DNA from: Candidatus Bipolaricaulota bacterium
GTDB lineage: Bacteria; Bipolaricaulota; Bipolaricaulia; UBA7950; UBA9294
Reading direction: 5' to 3'
NCBI GenBank assembly: GCA_020350845.1
Contig: CP070725.1
Location: forward strand, 1,197,882 to 1,205,248
Length of the DNA stretch: 7,367 nt
The notes under the pieces were generated by a model, which saw only the letters and a list, made by a program, of their open reading frames with translations, was not told the DNA's origin and made no database searches. This document shows, piece after piece, positions 1 through 6,236 of the stretch. Both the position numbers and the translations under genes were made by a program. Each line of letters opens with the position of its first letter. Positions within the stretch are counted from its first letter, which is position 1.

Positions 1-1634
1 AATACCTGGCGACCCTCCCGTGCCCGGTCTGCCAGGGAGCTCGCCTGAAGCCGGAGGTCCTCGCGGTGACGGTCGACGGGCTGAACATCCACGAGGTGAC
101 GACGCTCTCGATCCGCAGTGCGCTCGCATTCTTCGACAACCTCTCCCTCGCGAAGCGGGAGATGATCATCGCTACGCAGATCCTGAAGGAGATCCGCGCG
201 CGGCTCGGGTTCATGGTCTCGGTCGGCCTCGACTACCTCACGCTGGATCGCCCCGCAGGGACGCTCGCCGGCGGCGAGGCGCAGCGCATCCGGCTGGCGA
301 CGCAGATCGGAAGCCAGCTTACCGGCGTCCTGTACGTGCTCGACGAGCCGTCCATCGGACTCCACCAGCGCGACAACCGGCGCCTGCTGGCGACGCTCAA
401 GCACCTGCGCGACCTCGGAAACACGGTGATCGTCGTCGAACACGACGAGGAGACGATGCGCGAGAGCGACTACATCGTCGACCTCGGCCCGGGTGCAGGT
501 GCCCACGGGGGGCGCGTCGTCGTCGCCGGCGTCCCCGAGGAGGTCATCGCCTGCGATCGCTCGGTGACCGGGAGATACCTCTCCGGCGCGCTGTCCATCC
601 CCGTGCCTGCGGAGCGGAGGAGCGGAAACGGCAAGACGCTGGAGGTGCGCGGGGCGGCGCAGCACAACCTGAAATCGATCGACGTGCGATTGCCCCTCGG
701 GCGCTTCGTCTGCGTCACCGGCGTCTCCGGCTCGGGGAAGAGCTCCCTCGTCGAGGATGTCCTCTACCGCGGCGTCGCGCACAGGCTCCACCAGGCGACG
801 CGCCGCCCGGGCAGGCACCGAGAGATTCTCGGGATCGAGCACATCGACAAGGTCATCGAGATCGACCAGTCGCCGATCGGGCGCACGCCGCGATCGAATC
901 CCGCGACCTATACGAAGCTCTTCGACGACATCCGGTCGCTGTTCGCGCGTACGCCCGACGCCCGCCTGCGGGCCTACACCTCGGGACGGTTCAGCTTCAA
1001 CGTGAAGGGAGGCCGCTGCGAGGCGTGCCAGGGGCAGGGCCAGGAGAAGATCGAGATGCACTTCCTGCCCGACATCTACGTGCCCTGTGACGTGTGCAAG
1101 GGAACACGCTACAACCGGGAGACGCTGCAGATCCGCTACAAGGGCCGCTCCATCGCCGATGTCCTTGCGATGTCCGTTGAAGAGGCGCTCGCGTTCTTCG
1201 CCAACATCCCGAGCCTGAAGCGACGTCTCCAGACGCTCTACGACGTGGGCCTGTCATACATCGAGCTCGGTCAGCCCGCTCCACAGCTCTCGGGGGGAGA
1301 GGCGCAGCGGGTGAAGCTGTCGCGCGAGCTGTCGCGACGGTCGACGGGAAAGACGCTGTACATCCTTGACGAGCCGACGACCGGACTCCACGCCGCCGAT
1401 GTCAGCAAGCTGCTGGAGGTCCTCCATCGGCTCGTCGAGAGCGGGAACACCGTAGTCGTCATCGAGCATAACTTGGACGTGGTGAAGACGGCAGATTGGA
1501 TCGTCGATCTCGGTCCCGAGGGCGGGGACGGAGGGGGCCAGGTCGTCGCTGTCGGCACCCCCGAGGAGGTCGCCGCGTCGGAGGACTCCTACACCGGGGA
1601 GTACCTGCGCTCGATTCTCACCCCCGTGGCTTGA
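1..1634 (+). CDS. uvrA: UvrA, excinuclease ABC subunit A (5'-truncated by window edge)
   Basis: DNA-damage sensor of nucleotide excision repair: a dimeric ABC ATPase that scans DNA in the cytoplasm and loads UvrB. The reading frame is open from position 3, giving 543 residues to the TGA at 1632-1634. UvrA is usually about 940 residues, so roughly the N-terminal 400 (first Walker A, UvrB-binding region) lie outside the window. Visible in order (fragment numbering): the second half of the first zinc module (CPVCQGARL, residues 7-15), first ABC signature LAGGE (88-92), Walker B LYVLDEP (110-116), second Walker A GVSGSGKSS (240-248), second zinc module with Cys 339, 342, 362 and 365 in C-x2-C-x19-C-x2-C spacing, second signature LSGGE (429-433) and Walker B LYILDEP (452-458). 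All key residues are intact, so the gene looks functional. The first signature is LAGGE rather than LSGGE, a mild variation. It converges on the lipoprotein operon. Confidence 0.98.
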   Translation, partial: YLATLPCPVCQGARLKPEVLAVTVDGLNIHEVTTLSIRSALAFFDNLSLAKREMIIATQILKEIRARLGFMVSVGLDYLTLDRPAGTLAGGEAQRIRLATQIGSQLTGVLYVLDEPSIGLHQRDNRRLLATLKHLRDLGNTVIVVEHDEETMRESDYIVDLGPGAGAHGGRVVVAGVPEEVIACDRSVTGRYLSGALSIPVPAERRSGNGKTLEVRGAAQHNLKSIDVRLPLGRFVCVTGVSGSGKSSLVEDVLYRGVAHRLHQATRRPGRHREILGIEHIDKVIEIDQSPIGRTPRSNPATYTKLFDDIRSLFARTPDARLRAYTSGRFSFNVKGGRCEACQGQGQEKIEMHFLPDIYVPCDVCKGTRYNRETLQIRYKGRSIADVLAMSVEEALAFFANIPSLKRRLQTLYDVGLSYIELGQPAPQLSGGEAQRVKLSRELSRRSTGKTLYILDEPTTGLHAADVSKLLEVLHRLVESGNTVVVIEHNLDVVKTADWIVDLGPEGGDGGGQVVAVGTPEEVAASEDSYTGEYLRSILTPVA

Positions 1635-1639
1635 GCGCC

Positions 1640-1659
1640 CGCGACGGTCTGTCGTCGCG
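1640..1659 (+). terminator. Hairpin just after uvrA, terminator-like without U-tract
   Basis: A perfect 7 bp inverted repeat, CGCGACG / CGTCGCG, with a 6 nt loop starts 5 bp after the uvrA stop codon. No T-run follows, so it is not a classical intrinsic terminator. Its placement suggests 3'-end formation or mRNA protection. Confidence 0.5.
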
Positions 1660-1668
1660 TCACCAAGT

Positions 1669-1704
1669 GCAGAGGCCACCGCAGCGTCGTGCGATGGCCT
1701 CCGC
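1669..1704. terminator. Long hairpin between convergent genes, possible bidirectional terminator
   Basis: The arms GAGGCCA (1672-1678) and TGGCCTC (1695-1701) pair perfectly. Inside them, after one mismatch, CGCA (1680-1683) pairs with TGCG (1690-1693) around the 6 nt loop GCGTCG. Outside, GC (1669-1670) pairs with GC (1703-1704) after one mismatch. That makes 13 base pairs in the 90 bp between the uvrA stop and the end of the leftward lipoprotein gene. Neither strand has a T-run afterwards, so any termination would be U-tract-independent or Rho-assisted. Confidence 0.5.
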
Positions 1705-1724
1705 GTGCTCCAGAGTGCTGATGG

Positions 1725-2687
1725 CTACGGCGATCGGAACTTGACGGTGACGTAGTACTCGCGCGTTGTTTGTTGTCCCTTATCGTCGGTCACCGTGAAC
1801 TTCAAGGTGAACTGCCCGGGTTCGGTGTAGGCGTGCTGCACAACCGGGCCTTCGGCCGTTTCCCCGTCGCCGAAGTCCCACGAGTAGCGCACGATGCGCC
1901 CGTCGGCGGCTCGCGAGTAGCTGCCGTCGAGGGTGAGCGTCTCGTTCACGTAGACGACGCACCACTCACAGTCGCCAGGGGTGTCGAGGCCCGAGATGAC
2001 GGCAAGGGGGACGTGCCCGGTGTTGCTCCCGCAACTGCCTCCAGGCCCACAGGTGCTGGCTCCGGTCCCACCGCCGTCCTGCACGATCAACTGGCAGTCC
2101 GTGCTACACGAACCGCCGGCCTTGTCGGTCACCGTGAGCGTCACCACGTAGTACCCCGGCGTTTCGTAGAGGTGGGACACGGTTTCTCCCACGGCCGTCG
2201 CACCGTCGCCGAACTCCCAGCTATAGAGGAGCTCGCCGCCGGCCGGATCGTACGAGTCACCGGCATCGAAGGCGACGACTGCGCCCGCCGGCGGAAGCTC
2301 ATTGCTCGTCGTGAAGTTGGCCACCGGAAGAGGATCCTCGACGACGATCGGAACGTGCTTCACTCCGATCTCTCCCTCCTCGTCCACGACCACCAGCTTC
2401 GCGTTGTAGGTGCCGGGCAAGGTATACGTGTGGGAGGCCATCGGCCCGTACTGCATTTCGATGCTGTGAGGGTCTCCGAAGTCCCATTGATAGGCGATGA
2501 TCCCGTTGTCGTCCCACGAGCCGCGCCCGTCGAACGTGACCTCGAGTGGGCACGGTCCGGAGGTCGGCGACGCCTCGACGGCGGCGACCGGGGGCTCGTT
2601 CGTGAACTGGTCAAGTACGGACGTCAGACTGCAGCCAGCGAGCGCCAGTGGCACAAGCAGGAGCAGGCAGGCAAGTCGTCGGATCAT
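1725..2687 (-). CDS. Lipoprotein with three PKD domains and Cys-rich linker
   Basis: Predicted 320-residue exported lipoprotein of unknown specific role. The N-terminus is a lipoprotein signal peptide with lipobox LALAGC, so Cys19 should be lipidated. Three PKD (polycystic kidney disease, immunoglobulin-like) domains follow, at about residues 33-117, 120-203 and 226-317. Their signature W-[DE]-F-G-D is at 68-72, 157-161 and 270-274. PKD folds commonly mediate protein or carbohydrate contacts outside the cell. A Gly/Cys-rich linker (204-224) separates domains 2 and 3. Six cysteines besides Cys19 and those in the signal lie in domain 2, this linker and the CEWC motif (240-243). Cys46 sits in domain 1. 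Domain 1 has an altered motif, WDFGDP, with extra residues after it. I chose the ATG at 2687, not an in-frame start further upstream, because it gives the signal peptide and has GGGAGG 7 nt upstream. It overlaps the stop of the preceding lipoprotein gene as ATGA, and is the last gene of the operon. Confidence 0.9.
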   Translation of the reverse strand: MIRRLACLLLLVPLALAGCSLTSVLDQFTNEPPVAAVEASPTSGPCPLEVTFDGRGSWDDNGIIAYQWDFGDPHSIEMQYGPMASHTYTLPGTYNAKLVVVDEEGEIGVKHVPIVVEDPLPVANFTTSNELPPAGAVVAFDAGDSYDPAGGELLYSWEFGDGATAVGETVSHLYETPGYYVVTLTVTDKAGGSCSTDCQLIVQDGGGTGASTCGPGGSCGSNTGHVPLAVISGLDTPGDCEWCVVYVNETLTLDGSYSRAADGRIVRYSWDFGDGETAEGPVVQHAYTEPGQFTLKFTVTDDKGQQTTREYYVTVKFRSP

Positions 2688-3418
2688 GGGCCAACCTCCC
2701 CCGTTGCGAGGTACTCGTACGGCAAGGGAAGCGGAGCGCTGCACGTGTCGGTGGTGAGGCAGATGTCGCCGACGCAGGTCCCTCCGCCACAGGGATCGCC
2801 GCCCTCGACCGTCACCGGATGCGTCACCGGCTTCTTGCCGCCGTCGTCGTCAGTCACTGTCAACGTGACCATGTGCACGCCGCTCGACTGGAAGGAGTGC
2901 GTCACGATTTCGCCTTCGGCGCGTTCCCCGTCGCCGAAGTCCCACTCGTAGGTGACGATGTAGCCGTCGTCGGACGCCGAGGCTTCGAACGTCACCTTCT
3001 CGCCGCGGCAGACGAAGCAGGTGCCGTCGGGGAGCGTGGAGCGTGGCTTGTACTCGAAGTTCGCTGAGGGAACGGGGTTCTGCGCGCTGATATCGACCTC
3101 GGCCGCAGCCGTAGCCCCGCTGTTGTCGACGACGGTCAGCCGCACCACGAACTCGCCGTTCTTGGTGTATTCGTGCGATGTGACCGGTCCCGAGCCGGTG
3201 GTCCCGTCGCCGAAGTCCCATTGGTAGGCGACGATCTGTCCGTCCGGATCGAACGACAGGGTGGCATTGAAGCTTGTCGTGAACGGGGTTTCCCCCTCTG
3301 ATAAAGAGACACTGAACAGGGCCTGTGGCGGGTTCGTGATCGGGTTCAGACAGCCAGATAGCGCGCACGCCAGGAGAAGCCCCGACGCAAGCAGCGCTAG
3401 GACCCGTGTGCGACTCAT
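2684..3418 (-). CDS. Lipoprotein with two PKD domains and Cys-rich tail
   Basis: Predicted 244-residue exported lipoprotein, a paralogue of the gene that follows it. The signal peptide ends in the lipobox ALSGC (lipidated Cys23). Two PKD domains span about residues 31-112 and 115-205, each with WDFGDG (67-72 and 159-164). Domain 2 carries a CFVC motif (134-137) at the same place as CEWC in the last PKD domain of the paralogue. The C-terminal tail (206-244) has four spaced cysteines (210, 215, 220, 226) and then turns Pro/Leu rich. These could form disulphides in the envelope or bind metal; CxxCH haem motifs are absent. The start at 3418 is supported by AAGGAG 7 nt upstream and by the signal peptide; the in-frame extension to 3532 runs into the upstream gene and shows no signal-peptide character. 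It begins 4 bp after the barrel-like gene and ends in an ATGA overlap with the next, so all three are likely one operon. Exact function not recognised. Confidence 0.9.
   Translation of the reverse strand: MSRTRVLALLASGLLLACALSGCLNPITNPPQALFSVSLSEGETPFTTSFNATLSFDPDGQIVAYQWDFGDGTTGSGPVTSHEYTKNGEFVVRLTVVDNSGATAAAEVDISAQNPVPSANFEYKPRSTLPDGTCFVCRGEKVTFEASASDDGYIVTYEWDFGDGERAEGEIVTHSFQSSGVHMVTLTVTDDDGGKKPVTHPVTVEGGDPCGGGTCVGDICLTTDTCSAPLPLPYEYLATGEVGP
2695..2700 (-). promoter_or_regulatory. Shine-Dalgarno of the three-PKD lipoprotein, inside the upstream gene
   Basis: GGGAGG lies 7 nt before the ATG at 2687 and within the last codons of the upstream lipoprotein, whose TGA (2686-2684) overlaps that ATG. 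This fixes the start and indicates translational coupling. Confidence 0.8.
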
Positions 3419-3422
3419 ACCA

Positions 3423-4229
3423 TCACTCCTTCCGACCTTCGTCCGAGAGATCGACGCGCACCGACAGCCCGAGGCGTACGGTGAAGCCGCCGAGGTCGAT
3501 CTGCTCGGGGGTTCCGTTTCCGTCAAGATCAAGGTGAAAGCCTTCAGCGTTGGTGACCCGCAGCGGAACGTAGCGGTAGGTCACCTCGGCATGGCCGTGA
3601 AGCCACGGGAACAGGGGATACCGGACCGTGAGACCGAGCTCACCACCGAACGCTCCCCCGACAAAGCGATCGTCGATGTCCGCCGGAACACCGGCGAGAA
3701 CGTCCGGGTACTCCGCCGGGATCTCGAACAGACTGAAGACGTCCAGCGAGGCGTAGTGGTACCCGAGCCGCATCACGGCGCCGAGCGTGAGGTCGGCGTT
3801 GAGGAAGACGAGCTGCGTCTCCAACGCGGCACTCAGCAGGCGGCTTCGAAGCTGGATGTCGATCGTCGACTGCGTGCCCTCCGCCCCCTGCTTCGAGGTG
3901 TAGATGCCACTGGTGCCTTCGCTGCTGCCGAAGTACGACACCTCCCCACCGAGCGCAAACCGCTCGGTCAGCCAGTACCGCTCTCCCGCAGAGAGGGACA
4001 GCCCACGTCCCGCACGGCCGATGGGGCCTACGGTGCCCTGGACCTCGTCCAGCTGGTCGAAGAACTCATCGAGCACTGCGATGATCGCGTCGAAACGAGA
4101 GACAACGGTGTTTAGCTCCCCGAGGGTCGCCATCGACGGGCCGGCGCCGACATGAAGGTCGAGGTCGCCGGCGACCACAGGCATGGACGCGAGGGTGAGC
4201 AGAACCGCTAGGACAGCCAGCCGCCTCAT
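3423..4229 (-). CDS. Secreted, outer-membrane beta-barrel-like protein
   Basis: 268 residues, family not recognised. Residues 1-20 form a Sec signal peptide with likely signal peptidase I cleavage at VVA|GD. A short amphipathic, probably helical stretch (about 38-65, repeated Leu/Ile/Val/Phe with acidic residues) comes next. From about residue 76 the protein alternates hydrophobic and polar residues in segments rich in Gly and aromatics that resemble barrel strands (for example 92-101, 126-145, 147-161, 194-204, 212-224, 247-260). Such small barrels are typical of the Gram-negative outer membrane, but this assignment rests on pattern alone. A 12-residue loop starting DLDGNGT (234-245) resembles a calcium-binding EF-hand or VCBS-type loop. 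The chain ends in a polar tail rather than a terminal Phe, unlike many classical porins. The start at 4229 has AAGGGG 5 nt upstream. It is the first gene of a three-gene operon with the two PKD lipoproteins, suggesting a shared surface assembly. Confidence 0.8.
   Translation of the reverse strand: MRRLAVLAVLLTLASMPVVAGDLDLHVGAGPSMATLGELNTVVSRFDAIIAVLDEFFDQLDEVQGTVGPIGRAGRGLSLSAGERYWLTERFALGGEVSYFGSSEGTSGIYTSKQGAEGTQSTIDIQLRSRLLSAALETQLVFLNADLTLGAVMRLGYHYASLDVFSLFEIPAEYPDVLAGVPADIDDRFVGGAFGGELGLTVRYPLFPWLHGHAEVTYRYVPLRVTNAEGFHLDLDGNGTPEQIDLGGFTVRLGLSVRVDLSDEGRKE
3426..3431 (-). promoter_or_regulatory. Shine-Dalgarno of the two-PKD lipoprotein, inside the barrel gene
   Basis: AAGGAG encodes the final Lys-Glu of the upstream barrel-like protein and sits 7 nt before the ATG at 3418. 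It decides the start and again points to coupled translation. Confidence 0.8.
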
Positions 4230-4301
4230 GATCCCCCCTTCTCTGATCCGGGGAGATGGAGGGTCGTGCCAAGCTACTCGGCGCCCTCACCACCCGGTAA
4301 T

Positions 4302-4320
4302 GCCGAGCCTAAGGGCCGGC
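4302..4320 (-). terminator. Weak hairpin between ltaE and the barrel operon
   Basis: On the minus strand GCC-G-GCC-CTTA-GGC-TC-GGC can fold into six G-C pairs with a small internal loop and a 4 nt loop, about 60 nt after the ltaE stop. The tail ATTACC is not a U-tract, so termination is plausible but weak. The rest of the 153 bp gap (4230-4382) must hold the promoter of the barrel operon; I see no convincing -35/-10 pair in it. Confidence 0.3.
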
Positions 4321-4382
4321 TTCCCGCGTACGTAGCGCACGGTTCCTGCGCGGCGGCGAGGAAGGTCAGACGTGAGGTGGTC

Positions 4383-5450
4383 CTATGTCCCCATCGTGGA
4401 GGACCGCAGGGCAGCGAGCGCCCGGTCGATGTCCTTCTCGTCGACATCGAGATGGGTCGCCATCCGCATCACGCTCCGGCCTTCGCCGATCGCGTTCGCA
4501 AGGACCCCGTGGTCCTTGAGGCGGCTCGAGAGCGCGAAGGCATCGAGCGTCGGTTGTCCCACGGCCTCCCCATCCACGTCGAAGTAGACGAGGTTAGTCT
4601 CGGGAATCGAGGAGCCGTTGATCGAACGGGGACGGAGCCCATCGATCTGTCGGATTCCCTCGGCCAGACGCCGTGCGTTGGCATGGTCGTCGGCGAGGCG
4701 CTCCACGTGATGCTCGAGAGCATAGATCCCGGCGGCCGCAAGGATCCCCACTTGGCGCATCCCACCCCCAACGATCTTCCGCATGCGATGGGCCTCGCGG
4801 ATGAATGCCTTCGTGCCACAGAGAAGCGATCCCACCGGGGCGCCGAGCCCCTTGGAGAGACAGAACATCACCGAATCGGCGACGCCGGCGAGGATCGCGA
4901 TGTCCGTCGAGGAAGCGATCGCGGCGTTGAACAATCGCGCTCCATCGAGGTGCACTGCCGCGCCGGCGCCATGGGCGATCTCGGCCGCCTCCAAGGTGTA
5001 CTCGTGGGGAAGAACCGCTCCCCCGCAGCGGTTGTGGCTGTTCTCGAGACAGAGGAGCCTCGTTCTCGGGAAGTGGACGTTGTCCGGGCGGATCGCTACG
5101 CGAATCGCGCTGAGCGCGAGCGTCCCGTCCGGCTCCGTGGACAGGATATGCGGGTGGATTCCGGCAAGGCCCGCGGCCGCGCCCCCCTCGTAAAGGAAGG
5201 TGTGCGAGAGATTGCCAAGGATCATCTCGTCGCCCCGTCCGCCGTGGGTGAGGATCGCCACCACGTTGGCCATCGTGCCGCTTGCGACGAAGAGCCCCGC
5301 CTCGTGGCCGAGCCGCTCTGCGGCCATCGCCTCGAGGCGGTTGACGGTGGGATCCTCCCCGTAGACGTCGTCGCCGACCTCTGCCGTGGCCATCGCCCGG
5401 CGCATTCCGTCCGTCGGGCGGGTCACGGTATCGCTACGAAGATCGATCAT
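4383..5450 (-). CDS. ltaE: Low-specificity L-threonine aldolase
   Basis: Cytoplasmic PLP enzyme (fold-type I, beta-eliminating lyase family) that splits L-threonine or L-allo-threonine to glycine and acetaldehyde, and works reversibly on related beta-hydroxy amino acids; it can supply glycine. The 355-residue length fits the family. Visible landmarks: the N-terminal signature IDLRSDTVTRPT (2-13), GDDVYGEDPT (26-35), the phosphate-binding SGT (57-59), His83 that stacks on PLP, LDGARL with Asp169 and Arg172 (168-173), and the PLP Schiff-base Lys200 in LSKGLGAPVGS (198-208). A conserved Arg-rich stretch near the C-terminus (325-332, RSVMRMAT) matches the substrate carboxylate-binding region. The start at 5450 gives the family N-terminus and has AAGGAGG 10 nt upstream; the in-frame extension to 5564 overlaps the pcm coding end and matches nothing. 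It lies 68 bp after pcm on the same strand with no clear promoter between, so cotranscription is likely. No defects seen. Confidence 0.96.
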   Translation of the reverse strand: MIDLRSDTVTRPTDGMRRAMATAEVGDDVYGEDPTVNRLEAMAAERLGHEAGLFVASGTMANVVAILTHGGRGDEMILGNLSHTFLYEGGAAAGLAGIHPHILSTEPDGTLALSAIRVAIRPDNVHFPRTRLLCLENSHNRCGGAVLPHEYTLEAAEIAHGAGAAVHLDGARLFNAAIASSTDIAILAGVADSVMFCLSKGLGAPVGSLLCGTKAFIREAHRMRKIVGGGMRQVGILAAAGIYALEHHVERLADDHANARRLAEGIRQIDGLRPRSINGSSIPETNLVYFDVDGEAVGQPTLDAFALSSRLKDHGVLANAIGEGRSVMRMATHLDVDEKDIDRALAALRSSTMGT

Positions 5451-5518
5451 CGGCCGCCTTCCTCCTTCCGCGCCGTCCGACGCCGCTGCGACGAGTCCTC
5501 GGCGACGAAGGCTCCGCC

Positions 5519-6184
5519 CTAGTCTCGCCACCCATGGGCACCGATCAGGGGGACGAACCGGCACCCCCCGAGGGAGTCCTCCGTGCGTCCCCGTGGTCCG
5601 AACGATACACGAATCAGCTCCTGTGCCCAGCGCCCTCCGACGGGGGCGAGGAGCACTCCCTCCGGCGCGAGCTGCGCCAACAGCACGTCGGGGATCGAGG
5701 GGAGGCTTCCCGTGGCAAGGACGCGATCGTAGGGAGCACTCTCAGGCACGCCCAGGGTGCCGTCTCCGACGTGGAACGTCACCGTCTCATGTCCCAGCGC
5801 CCGAAGACGAGCGGCCGCTGTCTCGGACAGCGCTCGAGACCTGTCAATCGTCGTCACCTCACGAGCCAGCTCGGCGAGCAGCGCCGTCTGGTAGCCCGAA
5901 CCCGTCCCGATCTCGAGGACCCGCTCCGCCCCTGTGAGCCTCAGGGCCTGCGTCATCAGTGCGACGATGTAGGGCTGGGAGATCGTCTGGCCGCCGCCGA
6001 TCGGCAGCGGGAAGTCGTCGTACGCCTCGAAACGACGCTCGGGAGGAACGAAGCGATGCCGTGGGACCCGCCCCATGGCTTCGAGGACCCGCTCGTCACG
6101 GATCCCCCTTCGCCGAAGCTGGCGCTGCACCATGAGATCGCGCCGGCGCGCATCCTCGGGTGACTCCGTGAACTCCTGCTGCAT
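5519..6184 (-). CDS. pcm: Protein-L-isoaspartate O-methyltransferase
   Basis: Cytoplasmic SAM-dependent repair enzyme that methylates L-isoaspartyl residues formed in ageing proteins, starting their return to L-aspartate. The 221 residues fit the family. Visible motifs: the N-terminal helix with MVQRQLRRRGI (18-28), VPRHRFVP (40-47), the characteristic GGGQTISQPYIVALMTQAL (63-81), SAM-binding motif I VLEIGTGSGYQTALLAEL (89-106), the acidic end of the next strand IDRS (113-116), VGDGTLG (139-145) and the PVGG loop (181-184). The C-terminal strand RFVPLIG (209-215) is also typical. Start choice: ATG at 6184 precedes a plausible N-terminus, but there is no Shine-Dalgarno; a -10-like TACAAT lies 6 nt upstream, so the mRNA may be leaderless. 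ATG at 6133 is an alternative start and also lacks a good ribosome site. It sits 52 bp downstream of the trmY-like gene and 68 bp upstream of ltaE. Confidence 0.96.
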   Translation of the reverse strand: MQQEFTESPEDARRRDLMVQRQLRRRGIRDERVLEAMGRVPRHRFVPPERRFEAYDDFPLPIGGGQTISQPYIVALMTQALRLTGAERVLEIGTGSGYQTALLAELAREVTTIDRSRALSETAAARLRALGHETVTFHVGDGTLGVPESAPYDRVLATGSLPSIPDVLLAQLAPEGVLLAPVGGRWAQELIRVSFGPRGRTEDSLGGCRFVPLIGAHGWRD

Positions 6185-6190
6185 ACGTCG

Positions 6191-6219
6191 ATTGTAGGTC
6201 GTCGCTACGGTGTCAGGAA
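6191..6219 (-). promoter_or_regulatory. Candidate promoter of pcm (leaderless type)
   Basis: The minus strand reads TACAAT (6196-6191), five of six matches to the -10 consensus, ending 6 nt before the pcm ATG. The hexamer 17 bp upstream, TTCCTG (6219-6214), is a poor -35. If used, transcription would begin at or next to the start codon. Confidence 0.35.
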
Positions 6220-6232
6220 GCCGGCGGCCGGC
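6220..6232 (-). terminator. Short GC hairpin after the trmY-like gene
   Basis: On the minus strand GCCGG-CCG-CCGGC is followed by TTCCT, 4 nt past the TGA at 6239-6237. The 5 bp stem with 3 nt loop and short T-poor tail make it a weak attenuator at best; it overlaps the candidate pcm -35 region. Confidence 0.25.
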
Positions 6233-6236
6233 CCGG

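Noticed and set aside
20..1090. Second plus-strand frame of 356 codons within uvrA
   Set aside because: Arg/Ala/Pro-rich shadow of uvrA in another frame; uvrA motifs are intact.
1770..2951. Long open frame of 393 codons on the plus strand across both lipoprotein genes
   Set aside because: Antisense shadow in GC-rich DNA: it is composed of repetitive Val/Gly/Arg/His-rich sequence, has no recognisable domain, and the minus strand carries clear lipoboxes and PKD domains.
1959..3019. Haem-binding c-type cytochrome motifs in the Cys-rich lipoproteins
   Set aside because: The CxxC motifs are followed by Val or Arg, not His, so they are not CxxCH haem sites.
1861..3220. Short DNA repeats around CCGTCGCCGAAGTCCCA as a possible repeat element
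   Set aside because: They are the codons of the conserved PKD motif WDFGDG in each domain, irregularly spaced and in frame, so they are explained by protein homology.
4266..5522. Open frame of 418 codons on the plus strand opposite ltaE
   Set aside because: ltaE on the other strand has all its catalytic residues; the plus frame is low-complexity Arg/Gly/Ala/Glu-rich and matches nothing.
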